In this document: positions 1 through 7,308 of the stretch, one piece after another
How the letters are laid out: every line of letters begins with the position of its first letter
How positions within the stretch are numbered: the stretch's first letter is position 1
From: an uncultured Candidatus Melainabacteria bacterium
GTDB taxonomy: Bacteria; Cyanobacteriota; Vampirovibrionia; Gastranaerophilales; Gastranaerophilaceae
Assembly: GCA_934757275.1 (NCBI GenBank)
Contig: CAKVLN010000004.1
Location: 1 to 64,000 of the forward strand
Direction of reading: 5' to 3'
Length of the DNA stretch: 64,000 nucleotides
Notes under the pieces: model-generated
Databases searched by the model: none
What the model saw: only the letters and a program-made list of their open reading frames with translations
Told to the model about the DNA's origin: nothing
Translations under genes and position numbers: made by a program

Positions 1-842
1 GATACATTGGTAGTATTTTTGTTAGTGAAGGTTTTGCCTTGATTGTTGGTAAAATCATTCGCTAAAATTGTACCTTCATTTGTAAATGTTCCATTGTTTG
101 TTAAATCTTTACGGTTTCCGTCTGCGCCTATATTGCCAGAGTTTGTGAAATTACCCTTGTTGATAACGTCTGCAATAATTGAACCGCTTGCGTTATTTGT
201 GAAAGTTCCGCCAACAGTCAACGAGTCTTGAGTTAGATTGCCTGAATTTGCTCCGCCTGCAACTGTCAAAGAGCCTGTGCCGTCAATTGTACCTTCGTTT
301 GAGAAAGTACCAGACACATTGGTTGTTTTGTTATTAGTAAAAGTTTTACCTTGATTGTTAGTAAAATCATTCGCTAAAATTGTACCTTCATTTGTAAATG
401 TTCCATTGTTTGTTAAATCTTTACGGTTTCCGTCTGCGCCTATATTGCCAGAGTTTGTGAAATTACCCTTGTTGATAACGTCTGCAATAATTGAACCGCT
501 TGCGTTATTTGTGAAAGTTCCGCCAACAGTCAACGAGTCTTGAGTTAGACTGCCTGAATTTGTTCCGCCTGCAACTGTCAAAGAGCCTGTGCCGTCGATT
601 GCGCCAGAGTTTGAGAAAGCACCAGATACATTGGTTGTGTCGTTATTAGTGAAAGTTTTGCCTTGATTGTTGGTAAAATCATTCGCTAAAATTGTACCTT
701 TGTTTGTGAATGTCCCATCATTTGTTAAATCTTTGCGGTTTCCGTCTGCGCCAATATTACCCAAGTTTGTGAAATTACCCTTGTTGATAACATCAGCAAT
801 AATTGAACCGCTTGCGTTATTTGTGAAAGTTCCGCCAACAGT
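1..842. repeat. 312-bp in-frame tandem repeats
   Basis: The sequence recurs with a period of 312 bp (104 codons); matching points are about 49, 361 and 673. The two copies nearest the left edge are identical over roughly 180 bp, while the copy nearest the gene start carries scattered substitutions. This pattern suggests recent duplication or gene conversion of the distal copies. The array continues beyond base 1. Confidence 0.95.
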
Positions 843-1181
843 AATTTCCTTTTGAATTATAGAATCAGAATTTGTGCCATCTGATAACTCAATTTTTGCA
901 ACACTACTCGCAGTATCATAATTTATATTTCCAGTATTTGAAAAGGTTTGTCCAACCTTGATTACGCCATTATTTTTAACATCAAAACTATCGTTTATAA
1001 AAGAATTGCTAACGTCCAATGTTGCAGAATCAGAGATTGTAACCTCACCTGCTACGTTAGCATTCTCTATTTCAGTATTTACATCTATAACACCGCTAAT
1101 ATCATCAGCATAAACTACGCCAGTCGATACAGAGCCAAGAATAGCTGCGGCACATAAAAGTGTCTTAAATCTATTTCTCAT
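1..1181 (-). CDS. Repeat-built secreted surface protein, 5' part only
   Basis: A minus-strand frame starts at ATG 1179-1181 and stays open to base 1, so only the first 393 codons are in the window. GGAG lies at 1190-1193, well placed as ribosome binding site. Residues 1-25 form a signal peptide (basic start MRNRFK, hydrophobic core, cleavage after VYA). From about residue 115 the protein consists of 104-residue repeats made of short turns of the type GTFTNxGTI, rich in Asn, Thr and Gly. Such turns are typical of parallel beta-helix passenger regions of adhesins and autotransporters. Whether a membrane anchor or beta-barrel follows cannot be seen. The short plus-strand frames here are shadows of the repeats. 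The gene is divergent from the sigma factor gene and shares its control region. Confidence 0.85.
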   Translation of the reverse strand, partial: MRNRFKTLLCAAAILGSVSTGVVYADDISGVIDVNTEIENANVAGEVTISDSATLDVSNSFINDSFDVKNNGVIKVGQTFSNTGNINYDTASSVAKIELSDGTNSDSIIQKEITVGGTFTNNASGSIIADVINKGNFTNLGNIGADGNRKDLTNDGTFTNKGTILANDFTNNQGKTFTNNDTTNVSGAFSNSGAIDGTGSLTVAGGTNSGSLTQDSLTVGGTFTNNASGSIIADVINKGNFTNSGNIGADGNRKDLTNNGTFTNEGTILANDFTNNQGKTFTNNKTTNVSGTFSNEGTIDGTGSLTVAGGANSGNLTQDSLTVGGTFTNNASGSIIADVINKGNFTNSGNIGADGNRKDLTNNGTFTNEGTILANDFTNNQGKTFTNKNTTNV

Positions 1182-1307
1182 TAATTAAACTCCAAAACTA
1201 TTAATTCCAAATCCATTTTAACAAAAAATATATTATTTGAAAGTCCTTTTATTAAAGAATCTTCAATACTTTGCCAGAAATTCATCTATATGCACGATAG
1301 TAATTTT

Positions 1308-1325
1308 GTTACAAAACGTTACAAT
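1308..1325 (+). promoter_or_regulatory. HLR1-like operator
   Basis: The bases read GTTACAAA-AC-GTTACAAT. This matches the cyanobacterial HLR1 consensus, two (G/T)TTACA(T/A)(T/A) units separated by 2 bp, at every position. HLR1 is bound by the OmpR-family regulator RpaB. The second unit overlaps TACAAT (1320-1325), a plausible -10 box of the sigma-factor gene, so binding there would be expected to repress. It also lies about 125 bp upstream of the divergent surface-protein gene. The match is seen; function is inferred. Confidence 0.7.
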
Positions 1326-1353
1326 AGAATGAGACATGTATTAGGACTCGGAG

Positions 1354-2172
1354 ATGGAAAAAGATATCTCATCATACAATAAAATAAAGAAGGTTACAAA
1401 TGAAGAGTTAGCAGAAATGTGGACTCGGTATTTTGCTGATCACGAAAATAAAGAATTGAGAGATGCCTTAATCCTTCAATACATTTACCTTACACGTTAC
1501 GTTGTAGGACGTGTTAAGGTTGCATTGCCTCCAACTTTTTCCTATGAAGATATTTCTAGTTATGGCGTAGAAGGTCTTATTGATGCAGTAGAAAAATTTT
1601 CCCCTAAAATGGGAGCGAGATTTGAAACCTACGCACTTGTTCGTATTAGAGGAAACATAATCGACAAAATTCGTTCACAAGACTTTTTACCTAGAAGTGT
1701 TAGAAGAAAAATCAAAGACGTAAAAGAGGCTCAAGAAGAACTTAAAAAACAATTTGGACGCACAGCTACCAATACAGAAATCGCAAACTATTTAGGTATA
1801 GAAAGAGAAAAAGTCGAACAACTACTTTCTGACGACACAACTGTAACCTCAATATATGATAAAAAAGGTTCATCAGACGGGGATATTGAAATTATTGATA
1901 CCATTCAAGATTCACATAGTTTAGCTCCGCACGAAGAATTAGAAGAAAAAGACGTTAAAAAGGAGCTAGAAAACGCTTTGAAAAGATTACCTGAAAGAGA
2001 AAGAACTATTATGGTTCTTTACTACCACGAAAACATGACACTTAAAGAAATCGGCGAAGCAATCAATGTTTCAGAATCTAGAATTTCTCAATTGCATGCA
2101 CAAGCAATCATGAAACTTAAAAACTTGTTGAGCGAAAATCGTTCTGAAAGATTGAAAAGAAGTATCGTTTAG
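1354..2172 (+). CDS. RNA polymerase sigma factor, FliA/WhiG (sigma-28) type
   Basis: 272 residues, the usual size of group 3 sigma factors of the FliA/WhiG/SigF type. Region 2 is seen around residues 45-115, with YEDISSYGVEGLIDAVEKF and the DNA-melting segment FETYALVRIRGNIIDKIR. Region 3 follows (SVRRKIKDVKEAQEEL, FGRTATNTEIANYLGI). Region 4 lies near residues 200-260, with LPERERTIMVLYYHENMT and the helix-turn-helix LKEIGEAINVSESRISQLH. GGACTCGGAG precedes the ATG. It would direct core polymerase to an alternative promoter class. No flagellar or sporulation genes are nearby, so its regulon is unknown. An HLR1-like site overlaps its presumed promoter. Confidence 0.9.
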   Translation: MEKDISSYNKIKKVTNEELAEMWTRYFADHENKELRDALILQYIYLTRYVVGRVKVALPPTFSYEDISSYGVEGLIDAVEKFSPKMGARFETYALVRIRGNIIDKIRSQDFLPRSVRRKIKDVKEAQEELKKQFGRTATNTEIANYLGIEREKVEQLLSDDTTVTSIYDKKGSSDGDIEIIDTIQDSHSLAPHEELEEKDVKKELENALKRLPERERTIMVLYYHENMTLKEIGEAINVSESRISQLHAQAIMKLKNLLSENRSERLKRSIV

Positions 2173-2191
2173 TAATTTTTATATTTGATTA

Positions 2192-2225
2192 TTTTTGTTG
2201 GACAAGTGTGCCCAACCGACATTTG
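2192..2225. repeat. Dispersed hairpin repeat, copy 1
   Basis: TTTTTGTTGG, a short loop and CCCAACCGACATT form a small hairpin (GTTGG/CCAAC). A very similar 34-bp segment occurs at 30238-30271. It lies just after the sigma-factor stop codon. Two copies in 64 kb in non-coding DNA suggest a small dispersed repeat. Confidence 0.6.
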
Positions 2226-2268
2226 ATTGCTATAAGCTAACTTGGGCGGTTAGAGTTTCCTTGTATTT

Positions 2269-2302
2269 GGATTACTTCGTCGTTCACACTCCTCGTAATG
2301 AC
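2269..2302. repeat. Relic of the GTCATTGCGAGGAG-type palindromic repeat
   Basis: The ends read GGATTACTTCGTCG and CTCCTCGTAATGAC. On the minus strand this is GTCATTACGAGGAG...CGACGAAGTAATCC, a form of a dispersed palindromic repeat known from many bacterial genomes. A longer, less decayed copy lies inside pabA at 54781-54823. Confidence 0.6.
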
Positions 2303-2323
2303 TGGACTGAAATCTTTAATTCT

Positions 2324-2366
2324 AATAAAACAGAGGCGCAGCCTGCGGCTGCGCCTCTGTTTTATT
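2324..2366. terminator. Strong bidirectional intrinsic terminator
   Basis: A perfect 20-bp inverted repeat (arms 2324-2343 and 2347-2366, loop TGC) has a GC-rich core, CAGAGGCGCAGCC, and A/T-rich ends giving a U tract in both directions. It stands between the convergent sigma-factor and rpmA/rplU units and could end both transcripts. Confidence 0.92.
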
Positions 2367-2381
2367 TCATAATTTCACAAA

Positions 2382-2636
2382 CTAAACTGCGTAAACACTA
2401 ACTTGTTTTCTGTCACGTCTGTGAGCTTCAAATTTCACTTGTCCATCAATTAAAGCGAACAAAGTATCATCTGAACCAATACCTACATTGTTACCAGGGT
2501 GAACTTTTGTTCCTCTTTGGCGAACAAGGATATTACCAGCTTTAACAATTTCTCCACCGAATTTTTTTACGCCTAATCGCTTCGCTTCGGAATCACGACC
2601 GTTACGGGTGGAACCCATACCTTTCTTATGTGCCAT
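2382..2636 (-). CDS. rpmA: 50S ribosomal protein L27
   Basis: 84 residues, a normal length. The start [20 protein letters not shown] and the following [20 protein letters not shown] and [17 protein letters not shown] are diagnostic for L27. Its N-terminal tail reaches the peptidyl-transferase centre. It starts directly at MAHKKG, so the cleavable N-terminal extension of Firmicutes L27 is absent, as in Gram-negatives and cyanobacteria. It is downstream of rplU, the usual order. A GGAGAA-type ribosome binding site precedes the ATG. Confidence 0.98.
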   Translation of the reverse strand: MAHKKGMGSTRNGRDSEAKRLGVKKFGGEIVKAGNILVRQRGTKVHPGNNVGIGSDDTLFALIDGQVKFEAHRRDRKQVSVYAV

Positions 2637-2745
2637 TTTTATTCTCCTTTTTTATAACTTTTAATCGGTTGACTCAATCGTTTATTTTGAACAACTTGTC
2701 AACCCTTCTTGTAATCGCTCACAAGTGAGTGAAGCGAGCTTTCAA

Positions 2746-3096
2746 CTATTCTTCTGAAGTAGCTTCTGCTTTAGCTTTAGAAGCAGTTGTTCTAATTTTA
2801 TTAATCATAACTCTAGCAAAGCCTTGTCTATGACCTTGTTTTTTTCTATAACCTTTTTTAGGTCTTTGTTTGAAAACGATAATTTTCTTAGCTTTGTCAT
2901 TTTTTACGATTGTACCTTCAACCTTAGCGTTAGCAACGTATGGTTGACCAACTTTTGATTTTTTGCCGTTTACAATCATAACAACTTTATCAAAAACAAC
3001 TTTAGCGTCTTTTTCTTCGCCTAATAATTCAACGTCTACATAACGTCCTTCTTCAACTTGGTACTGTTTACCACCTGTTTCGACTATTGCGTACAT
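2746..3096 (-). CDS. rplU: 50S ribosomal protein L21
   Basis: 116 residues from the ATG at 3094-3096, which AAGGAAATACA precedes. The frame extends 38 codons further upstream, but L21 proteins begin at MYAIVETGGKQYQVEEG, so the internal start is preferred. Typical segments are YVDVELL, VFDKVVMI, GTIVKNDKAKKIIVFKQRPKK and the KKGYRKKQGHRQGFARVMI basic stretch, which binds 23S rRNA. A short Ala/Glu-rich tail (TTASKAKAEATSEE) extends beyond the usual end. It forms an rplU-rpmA operon. The roughly 150-bp leader holds a small TGTGAA...TTCACA hairpin, possibly autoregulatory. Confidence 0.96.
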   Translation of the reverse strand: MYAIVETGGKQYQVEEGRYVDVELLGEEKDAKVVFDKVVMIVNGKKSKVGQPYVANAKVEGTIVKNDKAKKIIVFKQRPKKGYRKKQGHRQGFARVMINKIRTTASKAKAEATSEE

Positions 3097-3304
3097 TGTA
3101 TTTCCTTTCTTTTTGAGGAATCGTAGAATGCTTTTCTGACGAGTTTTTTCATACTGTGAAAAGACTTCACAACCTTTTCTACTATCAGATTTTCGCACCC
3201 ATTTAGACACGATTAACCTATCTAATACTATTTATACCCTAATTTAACCATGATAGAGCGTTTGCTGTCAAGAGAGCAAGTTTAAATTTGTTTACAATTT
3301 GACA

Positions 3305-4276
3305 CTAAATTTTTTTACTAATATCAAATTTAGGGTTATGCTCTGCTTTTTCTGCTAAAAATGTTGCAACGATTGGGATAAGTGTGTAATAAATTCCCGC
3401 CATAATTAAAATTGGTTTAGCAATTCTTATTCCTTCGACCTGTTTTTCGACATTTGGCATTCCTTGATTAGCTTTTCTGAAATTCTGGATAAATTTTTCA
3501 GTTGGTTTATCTAACAACCTATCAACAATATAACTCGACACAACACTTAATCCAGTTGAAATTCCAGCATTGCAAACCAACGCCTTTTTACGCTCCTCTT
3601 CAATTTTCTTGCTACGATTTGTTTCATGGATAAAAGTTGCAGTCGTTAAAACATCTGTCAGCGCAGTGATATGCATTGGGAAATTTGAGTTCTTATTTTT
3701 CTTAGAGAATTTTTGAACGCCATCACGCTCAATCACTTTAGCAATGCTTTTTGTAAGCTTATCATTTTTTCCTTTAAAACTTATATTATGATTGTCTTTT
3801 ACCTGTTTTTGGGGAAAAATTTCTTTCATTACAAAAGGTAATGTTGCCGTGGTAAAAAGTGCCTTAGGAATAGCCGTTACAACACTTGAGCCTAATTTAA
3901 ACATCTGTGTTGCTAAAATATATGCCTTTGATTTTTTAAGCGTTTCCCCATCATCTCTCAGATTATTTATAGTAGAGGCTTTCAAATATTTTTCGGGAGC
4001 TTGGTCAATTTTTTTTATTGAATTTGCAATAGGTTTAGAAACGCCAAGCATAACCAAAAAGCCAGTTAGACTTGACGCTATTGATTTTGCGCAAGCGACT
4101 TTTTTATTTTCCTTTTCAGCATGTGGTGTAAACCAGATAGAAAGCGGACGAACGCCCAACGAGCATGCCAGCATTGTGGTAGCAGAAAATAACGCACCAT
4201 TATCAGATGCAAATTCTAAGCTTTTTTTGAAAACTTTATTTCTATACAATCCCGTGATATTTGAATTTACTTTCAT
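3305..4276 (-). CDS. Unknown membrane protein, lineage-type
   Basis: 323 residues with no family I recognise. It starts MKVNSNITGLYRNKVF. Hydrophobic segments are seen at about residues 25-45, 65-85, 130-150, 235-255 and 290-315, separated by Lys-rich stretches, suggesting a multi-spanning membrane protein. The style (short hydrophobic segments rich in Ala, Gly and Thr, Lys-rich loops) resembles the proteins at 30302 and 62306, so the three may belong to a wider lineage-specific set. No Shine-Dalgarno is visible before the ATG, and only 24 bp separate it from the divergent pnuC start. Function unknown. Confidence 0.75.
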   Translation of the reverse strand: MKVNSNITGLYRNKVFKKSLEFASDNGALFSATTMLACSLGVRPLSIWFTPHAEKENKKVACAKSIASSLTGFLVMLGVSKPIANSIKKIDQAPEKYLKASTINNLRDDGETLKKSKAYILATQMFKLGSSVVTAIPKALFTTATLPFVMKEIFPQKQVKDNHNISFKGKNDKLTKSIAKVIERDGVQKFSKKNKNSNFPMHITALTDVLTTATFIHETNRSKKIEEERKKALVCNAGISTGLSVVSSYIVDRLLDKPTEKFIQNFRKANQGMPNVEKQVEGIRIAKPILIMAGIYYTLIPIVATFLAEKAEHNPKFDISKKI

Positions 4277-4300
4277 CTATTTTTATTAGATAACATAAAT

Positions 4301-4966
4301 ATGGGAATTATTAAACAGTTTAAGAAGAGTGAAATAATTGCATCAATTTGCATATATTTGACGCTGTTCATTAATATTTTATTTTTCAAGGATTCCCCAA
4401 TTGCCTTTATTTCAGCATTTTTTGGAATAACTTACACTATTCTTGCCGGCAAAGGTACGCCAATTTGCTACATTTTTGGCGTGATGGGTTCAAGTTTTTA
4501 TGGCTATTTAGCTTTTCATAACGCACTTTGGGGAAATCTAATTTTATACATGGGCTATTATGTTCCGATGCAAGTTCTCGGATATTTTAGATGGCAAAAA
4601 CACTTAAAATCAGAGGCTTATGAAATCATTAAAACCTCATTAAGCAAAAAAGAATTTGTAAACTTAATACTAATTTCATTGCTTGCAAGTTTAATAATGA
4701 CCTATATTTTATTCTTATCAAAAGACAAAAGTCCAATAATTGATTCAATAACAACAGTTTTCTCGATAGCTGGAATGTATTTAACGGTCAAACGTGCAAT
4801 CGAGCAATGGTGGTTCTGGATTATCGTTAACGGCCTATCTGCTATAATGTGGATAAGAATTGCACTTTCTGGCGAAAAAGTTTACTCTACAGTAATAATG
4901 TGGAGTGTTTACCTGCTACTTGCAATTTATTTTTACTTCACTTGGCGAAAAGAAATCAAAAATTAA
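4301..4966 (+). CDS. pnuC: Nicotinamide riboside transporter PnuC
   Basis: 221 residues with seven likely membrane segments, the normal size and topology of PnuC. The family signature is near the C-terminus: Gln-Trp-Trp-Phe-Trp followed by VNGLSAIMW (around residues 168-183), plus GMYLTVKRAIEQWW. GTPICYIFGVMGSSFYGYLAF and YMGYYVPMQVLGYFRWQKH also fit. PnuC carries nicotinamide riboside into the cell for NAD synthesis; an NadR-type kinase would be needed and is not in this window. No Shine-Dalgarno precedes the ATG, and AT-rich TAACAT lies just before it, so the message may have little or no leader. Confidence 0.9.
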   Translation: MGIIKQFKKSEIIASICIYLTLFINILFFKDSPIAFISAFFGITYTILAGKGTPICYIFGVMGSSFYGYLAFHNALWGNLILYMGYYVPMQVLGYFRWQKHLKSEAYEIIKTSLSKKEFVNLILISLLASLIMTYILFLSKDKSPIIDSITTVFSIAGMYLTVKRAIEQWWFWIIVNGLSAIMWIRIALSGEKVYSTVIMWSVYLLLAIYFYFTWRKEIKN

Positions 4967-4978
4967 ACTTCGTTATGT

Positions 4979-4984
4979 TATAAT
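4979..4984 (+). promoter_or_regulatory. Probable -10 box of the MATE transporter gene
   Basis: TATAAT lies 26 bp before the ATG at 5011, with AGAGAAAGG as ribosome binding site in between. No clear -35 hexamer is visible at the expected distance. Confidence 0.5.
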
Positions 4985-5010
4985 ATCGCCAGAGAGAAAG
5001 GCTGACCGAA

Positions 5011-6387
5011 ATGATAAACGATTTGACGAAGGGCGCACCATTAAAGCTAATGTTGCTGTTTTCTATTCCCTTACTTATTGGCAATATTTTCCAGCAATTT
5101 TATAACGTAGCAGACATAATTATTGTAGGCAGAACGCTTGGAATAAACGCACTAGCCTCCGTTGGAGCAGTTTCACCGCTATTCTTTCTTATTATGTTTA
5201 TTATTGTCGGTCTTACAAACGGTTTTTCTGTTATCACAGGGCAAAGATTTGGAGCAAAGGACTTTGAAGGTGTTAGACGCTCTGTAACGATGTCTACCAT
5301 TTTAAGTTTTACGTTTACATTAATTTTTACAATTGTTTGCGCAATTTCTATGCACAAAATCTTACATCTAATGAATGTTCCAGCAGAAATTTACAAAGAC
5401 GCATATTATTATATCCAAATAGTTGTGCTTGGTTTGTTTGTTGCAAATTTCTACAACCTGCTTGCAAACATCATTAGAGCGTTGGGCGATAGTATGACAC
5501 CGCTCTATTGCCTAATTATCGCCTCAATAGCAAACATATTTTTAGCATTATTATTCATACAAAGTTTTCATCTGGGCGTTGCAGGTTCTGCGCTTGCACT
5601 GATTTTATCTCAAGGTTTATCTGGGCTTTTATGTATTTGGTATGTAAAAAGACGTTTCCCAATTTTGCACCTCAAAAAACAAGATTGGAAATTCAGTTGG
5701 CAAAAAGATTTGAATTTTGCATTTGCACATCTCAAAGTTGGTATCCCCATGGCAGTTCAATTCGCAATCTTAGGATTAAGTATTTTAATAATACAAAGTG
5801 TTTGTAATACATTTGGCGCAAACGTAATTGCTGCCTTCACTGCAGCTTTAAGAATAGAACAAATCGCAACGCTACCAATGATTTCTTTTGGCGTTGCATT
5901 AGCATCTTTTGTTGCACAAAACTTCGGAGCAGGGTGTTTTTCAAGAATTAGATATGGCGTAAAAAAAGTCTCTTTAATCAATTTGGGACTAAGTCTTTTT
6001 ATGGCTTTTATTATGCACTTTTATGGTGGCGACTTGGTTAGAATTTTCATCGGAAACGGCAATGAAAATATTGTAAAAATTGCACACGATTATTTGTTTA
6101 TAAGCTCCTTATTCTACTTCTTCCTTGCGCAAATCTTCATATATAGAAACGCCTTGCAAGGTTTGGGAAGAGCAGTTATCCCTATGTTAGCATCAATCGG
6201 TGAACTTTTAATGCGAGCTTTTGCAGCAATATATCTTGCAGTTAAAATCGGTTATTTCGGTGTTTTCTATGCAGGTCCGATTGCGTGGATTGCAGCCTCA
6301 CTAGTTTTGGCAATTGGATATTATTCTTCAATCAAAACTTTTATCTTCAAAACTCAGCAAAAATTAAGACAAAAACGAGAAACTTAA
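5011..6387 (+). CDS. MATE family multidrug/cation efflux transporter
   Basis: 458 residues with twelve predicted membrane segments, the standard MATE layout of two six-helix halves. The family pattern appears near the N-terminus: LLFSIPLLIGNIFQQFYNVADIIIVGR, then LASVGAVSPLFFLI. The second half starts near residue 240 with LKVGIPMAVQFAILGL and MISFGVALASFVAQNFGAG. These proteins export drugs or metabolites in exchange for Na+ or H+; the substrate cannot be told from sequence. It lies 44 bp after pnuC and has its own probable promoter. Its stop overlaps the convergent small gene at 6384. Confidence 0.93.
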   Translation: MINDLTKGAPLKLMLLFSIPLLIGNIFQQFYNVADIIIVGRTLGINALASVGAVSPLFFLIMFIIVGLTNGFSVITGQRFGAKDFEGVRRSVTMSTILSFTFTLIFTIVCAISMHKILHLMNVPAEIYKDAYYYIQIVVLGLFVANFYNLLANIIRALGDSMTPLYCLIIASIANIFLALLFIQSFHLGVAGSALALILSQGLSGLLCIWYVKRRFPILHLKKQDWKFSWQKDLNFAFAHLKVGIPMAVQFAILGLSILIIQSVCNTFGANVIAAFTAALRIEQIATLPMISFGVALASFVAQNFGAGCFSRIRYGVKKVSLINLGLSLFMAFIMHFYGGDLVRIFIGNGNENIVKIAHDYLFISSLFYFFLAQIFIYRNALQGLGRAVIPMLASIGELLMRAFAAIYLAVKIGYFGVFYAGPIAWIAASLVLAIGYYSSIKTFIFKTQQKLRQKRET

Positions 6388-6614
6388 CAACATTTTAATT
6401 CACTTACTAATTTCAATGATTCAATCTGTTTTTCAGAAATTACCGCTAAAGCTGAATGAATATTAGAAATATAGTCAAGCTCCAAATTAAACTCGCAAGC
6501 ATCTTTTAATAAATCAATCAAACAAGAGTTGACCGTAATAAGATTCTCTAATTCTTTTCTTTTATCTTTAAATGCACTCTTTTCGCTTTGGTTTTCTAAA
6601 TCTTGTTCTTGCAT
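6384..6614 (-). CDS. Small coiled-coil protein of unknown function
   Basis: 76 residues from ATG 6612-6614, chosen because AAGGAC stands 7 bp upstream; an upstream ATG in the same frame lacks such a site. Predicted mostly helical, starting MQEQDLENQSEK and ending with Cys-Cys. A heptad-like pattern runs through the middle (LENLITVNSCLIDLLKDACE). The layout resembles small flagellar or export chaperones, but nothing identifies it. Its end overlaps the end of the MATE gene by a few bases. Confidence 0.65.
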   Translation of the reverse strand: MQEQDLENQSEKSAFKDKRKELENLITVNSCLIDLLKDACEFNLELDYISNIHSALAVISEKQIESLKLVSELKCC

Positions 6615-6735
6615 GCCAGTCCTTTCCATTGTAAAATGCATAGATAAATAATACAGAAACGATTATAGACTCGTTAGAACGTTTTGTCAATATTTTAATA
6701 TATTATCATATTATAAATATTTAAAAGAGGGAAAT

Positions 6736-7308
6736 ATGAATTTAATACTTGCATCTAACTCACCAAGAAGAAAACAAATTTTAAAGGATATGGGACTAAC
6801 TTTTGAAGTCATACCTTCAAACTACGACGAAAAACTTTCGGACAACATTTTTTCTTATGAAAAAATCGAAGATTTAGCCACCCAAAAATGCCTTGATGTA
6901 GTACGAAGAGTTAAAGACGGTGAAACCGTTATTGCGGCTGATACAGTAGTTGTCTTACACAACCAAATTTTAGGCAAACCACACACAAAAGAAGAAGCTT
7001 TTGAGATGCTAAAATCACTTTCTGGGGCGACACATTCTGTTGTAACTTCAATTTGTGGCATCAATACAAAAACTAATCGTGCAGCCTTGTTATCAACCAC
7101 AAGCTATGTAAGATTTACAGAGTGGACAGATGAGATGATACATTATTATATTGACGAATTTAACCCGCTCGATAAGGCAGGAAGTTACGGAATACAAGAA
7201 CTTCCTCCAAATTATCTTGATAAATTTGAAGGAAGCTTTGAAAACATTGTTGGCTTATCGCCAGAAAGCGTTAATGCCGTACTTACTCAGCTTGAATACT
7301 ATCAGTAG
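6736..7308 (+). CDS. maf: Maf family nucleotide pyrophosphatase
   Basis: 190 residues, the usual length. The N-terminal phosphate-binding motif LASNSPRRKQIL, the central AADTVVVL and GKPHTKEEAFEML, and the C-terminal GSYGIQ are all Maf hallmarks. The enzyme hydrolyses non-canonical or modified nucleoside triphosphates such as dTTP/UTP and m5UTP and can affect cell division. AGAGGGAAAT precedes the ATG. Its last 26 bp overlap the convergent rpsA end. RdgB, another house-cleaning pyrophosphatase, is at 14844. Confidence 0.95.
   Translation: MNLILASNSPRRKQILKDMGLTFEVIPSNYDEKLSDNIFSYEKIEDLATQKCLDVVRRVKDGETVIAADTVVVLHNQILGKPHTKEEAFEMLKSLSGATHSVVTSICGINTKTNRAALLSTTSYVRFTEWTDEMIHYYIDEFNPLDKAGSYGIQELPPNYLDKFEGSFENIVGLSPESVNAVLTQLEYYQ

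Noticed and set aside
43..855. Three plus-strand frames of about 62 codons with nearly identical products
   Set aside because: They are shadows on the opposite strand of the 312-bp repeats; the minus strand has a long open frame with signal peptide and ribosome binding site.
2195..2401. A 68-codon plus-strand frame after the sigma gene
   Set aside because: It consists of two repeat relics and the strong terminator and overlaps the rpmA end; no ribosome binding site.
3097..3210. N-terminal extension of L21
   Set aside because: The 38 extra codons are not part of known L21 proteins; the internal ATG has a good ribosome binding site.
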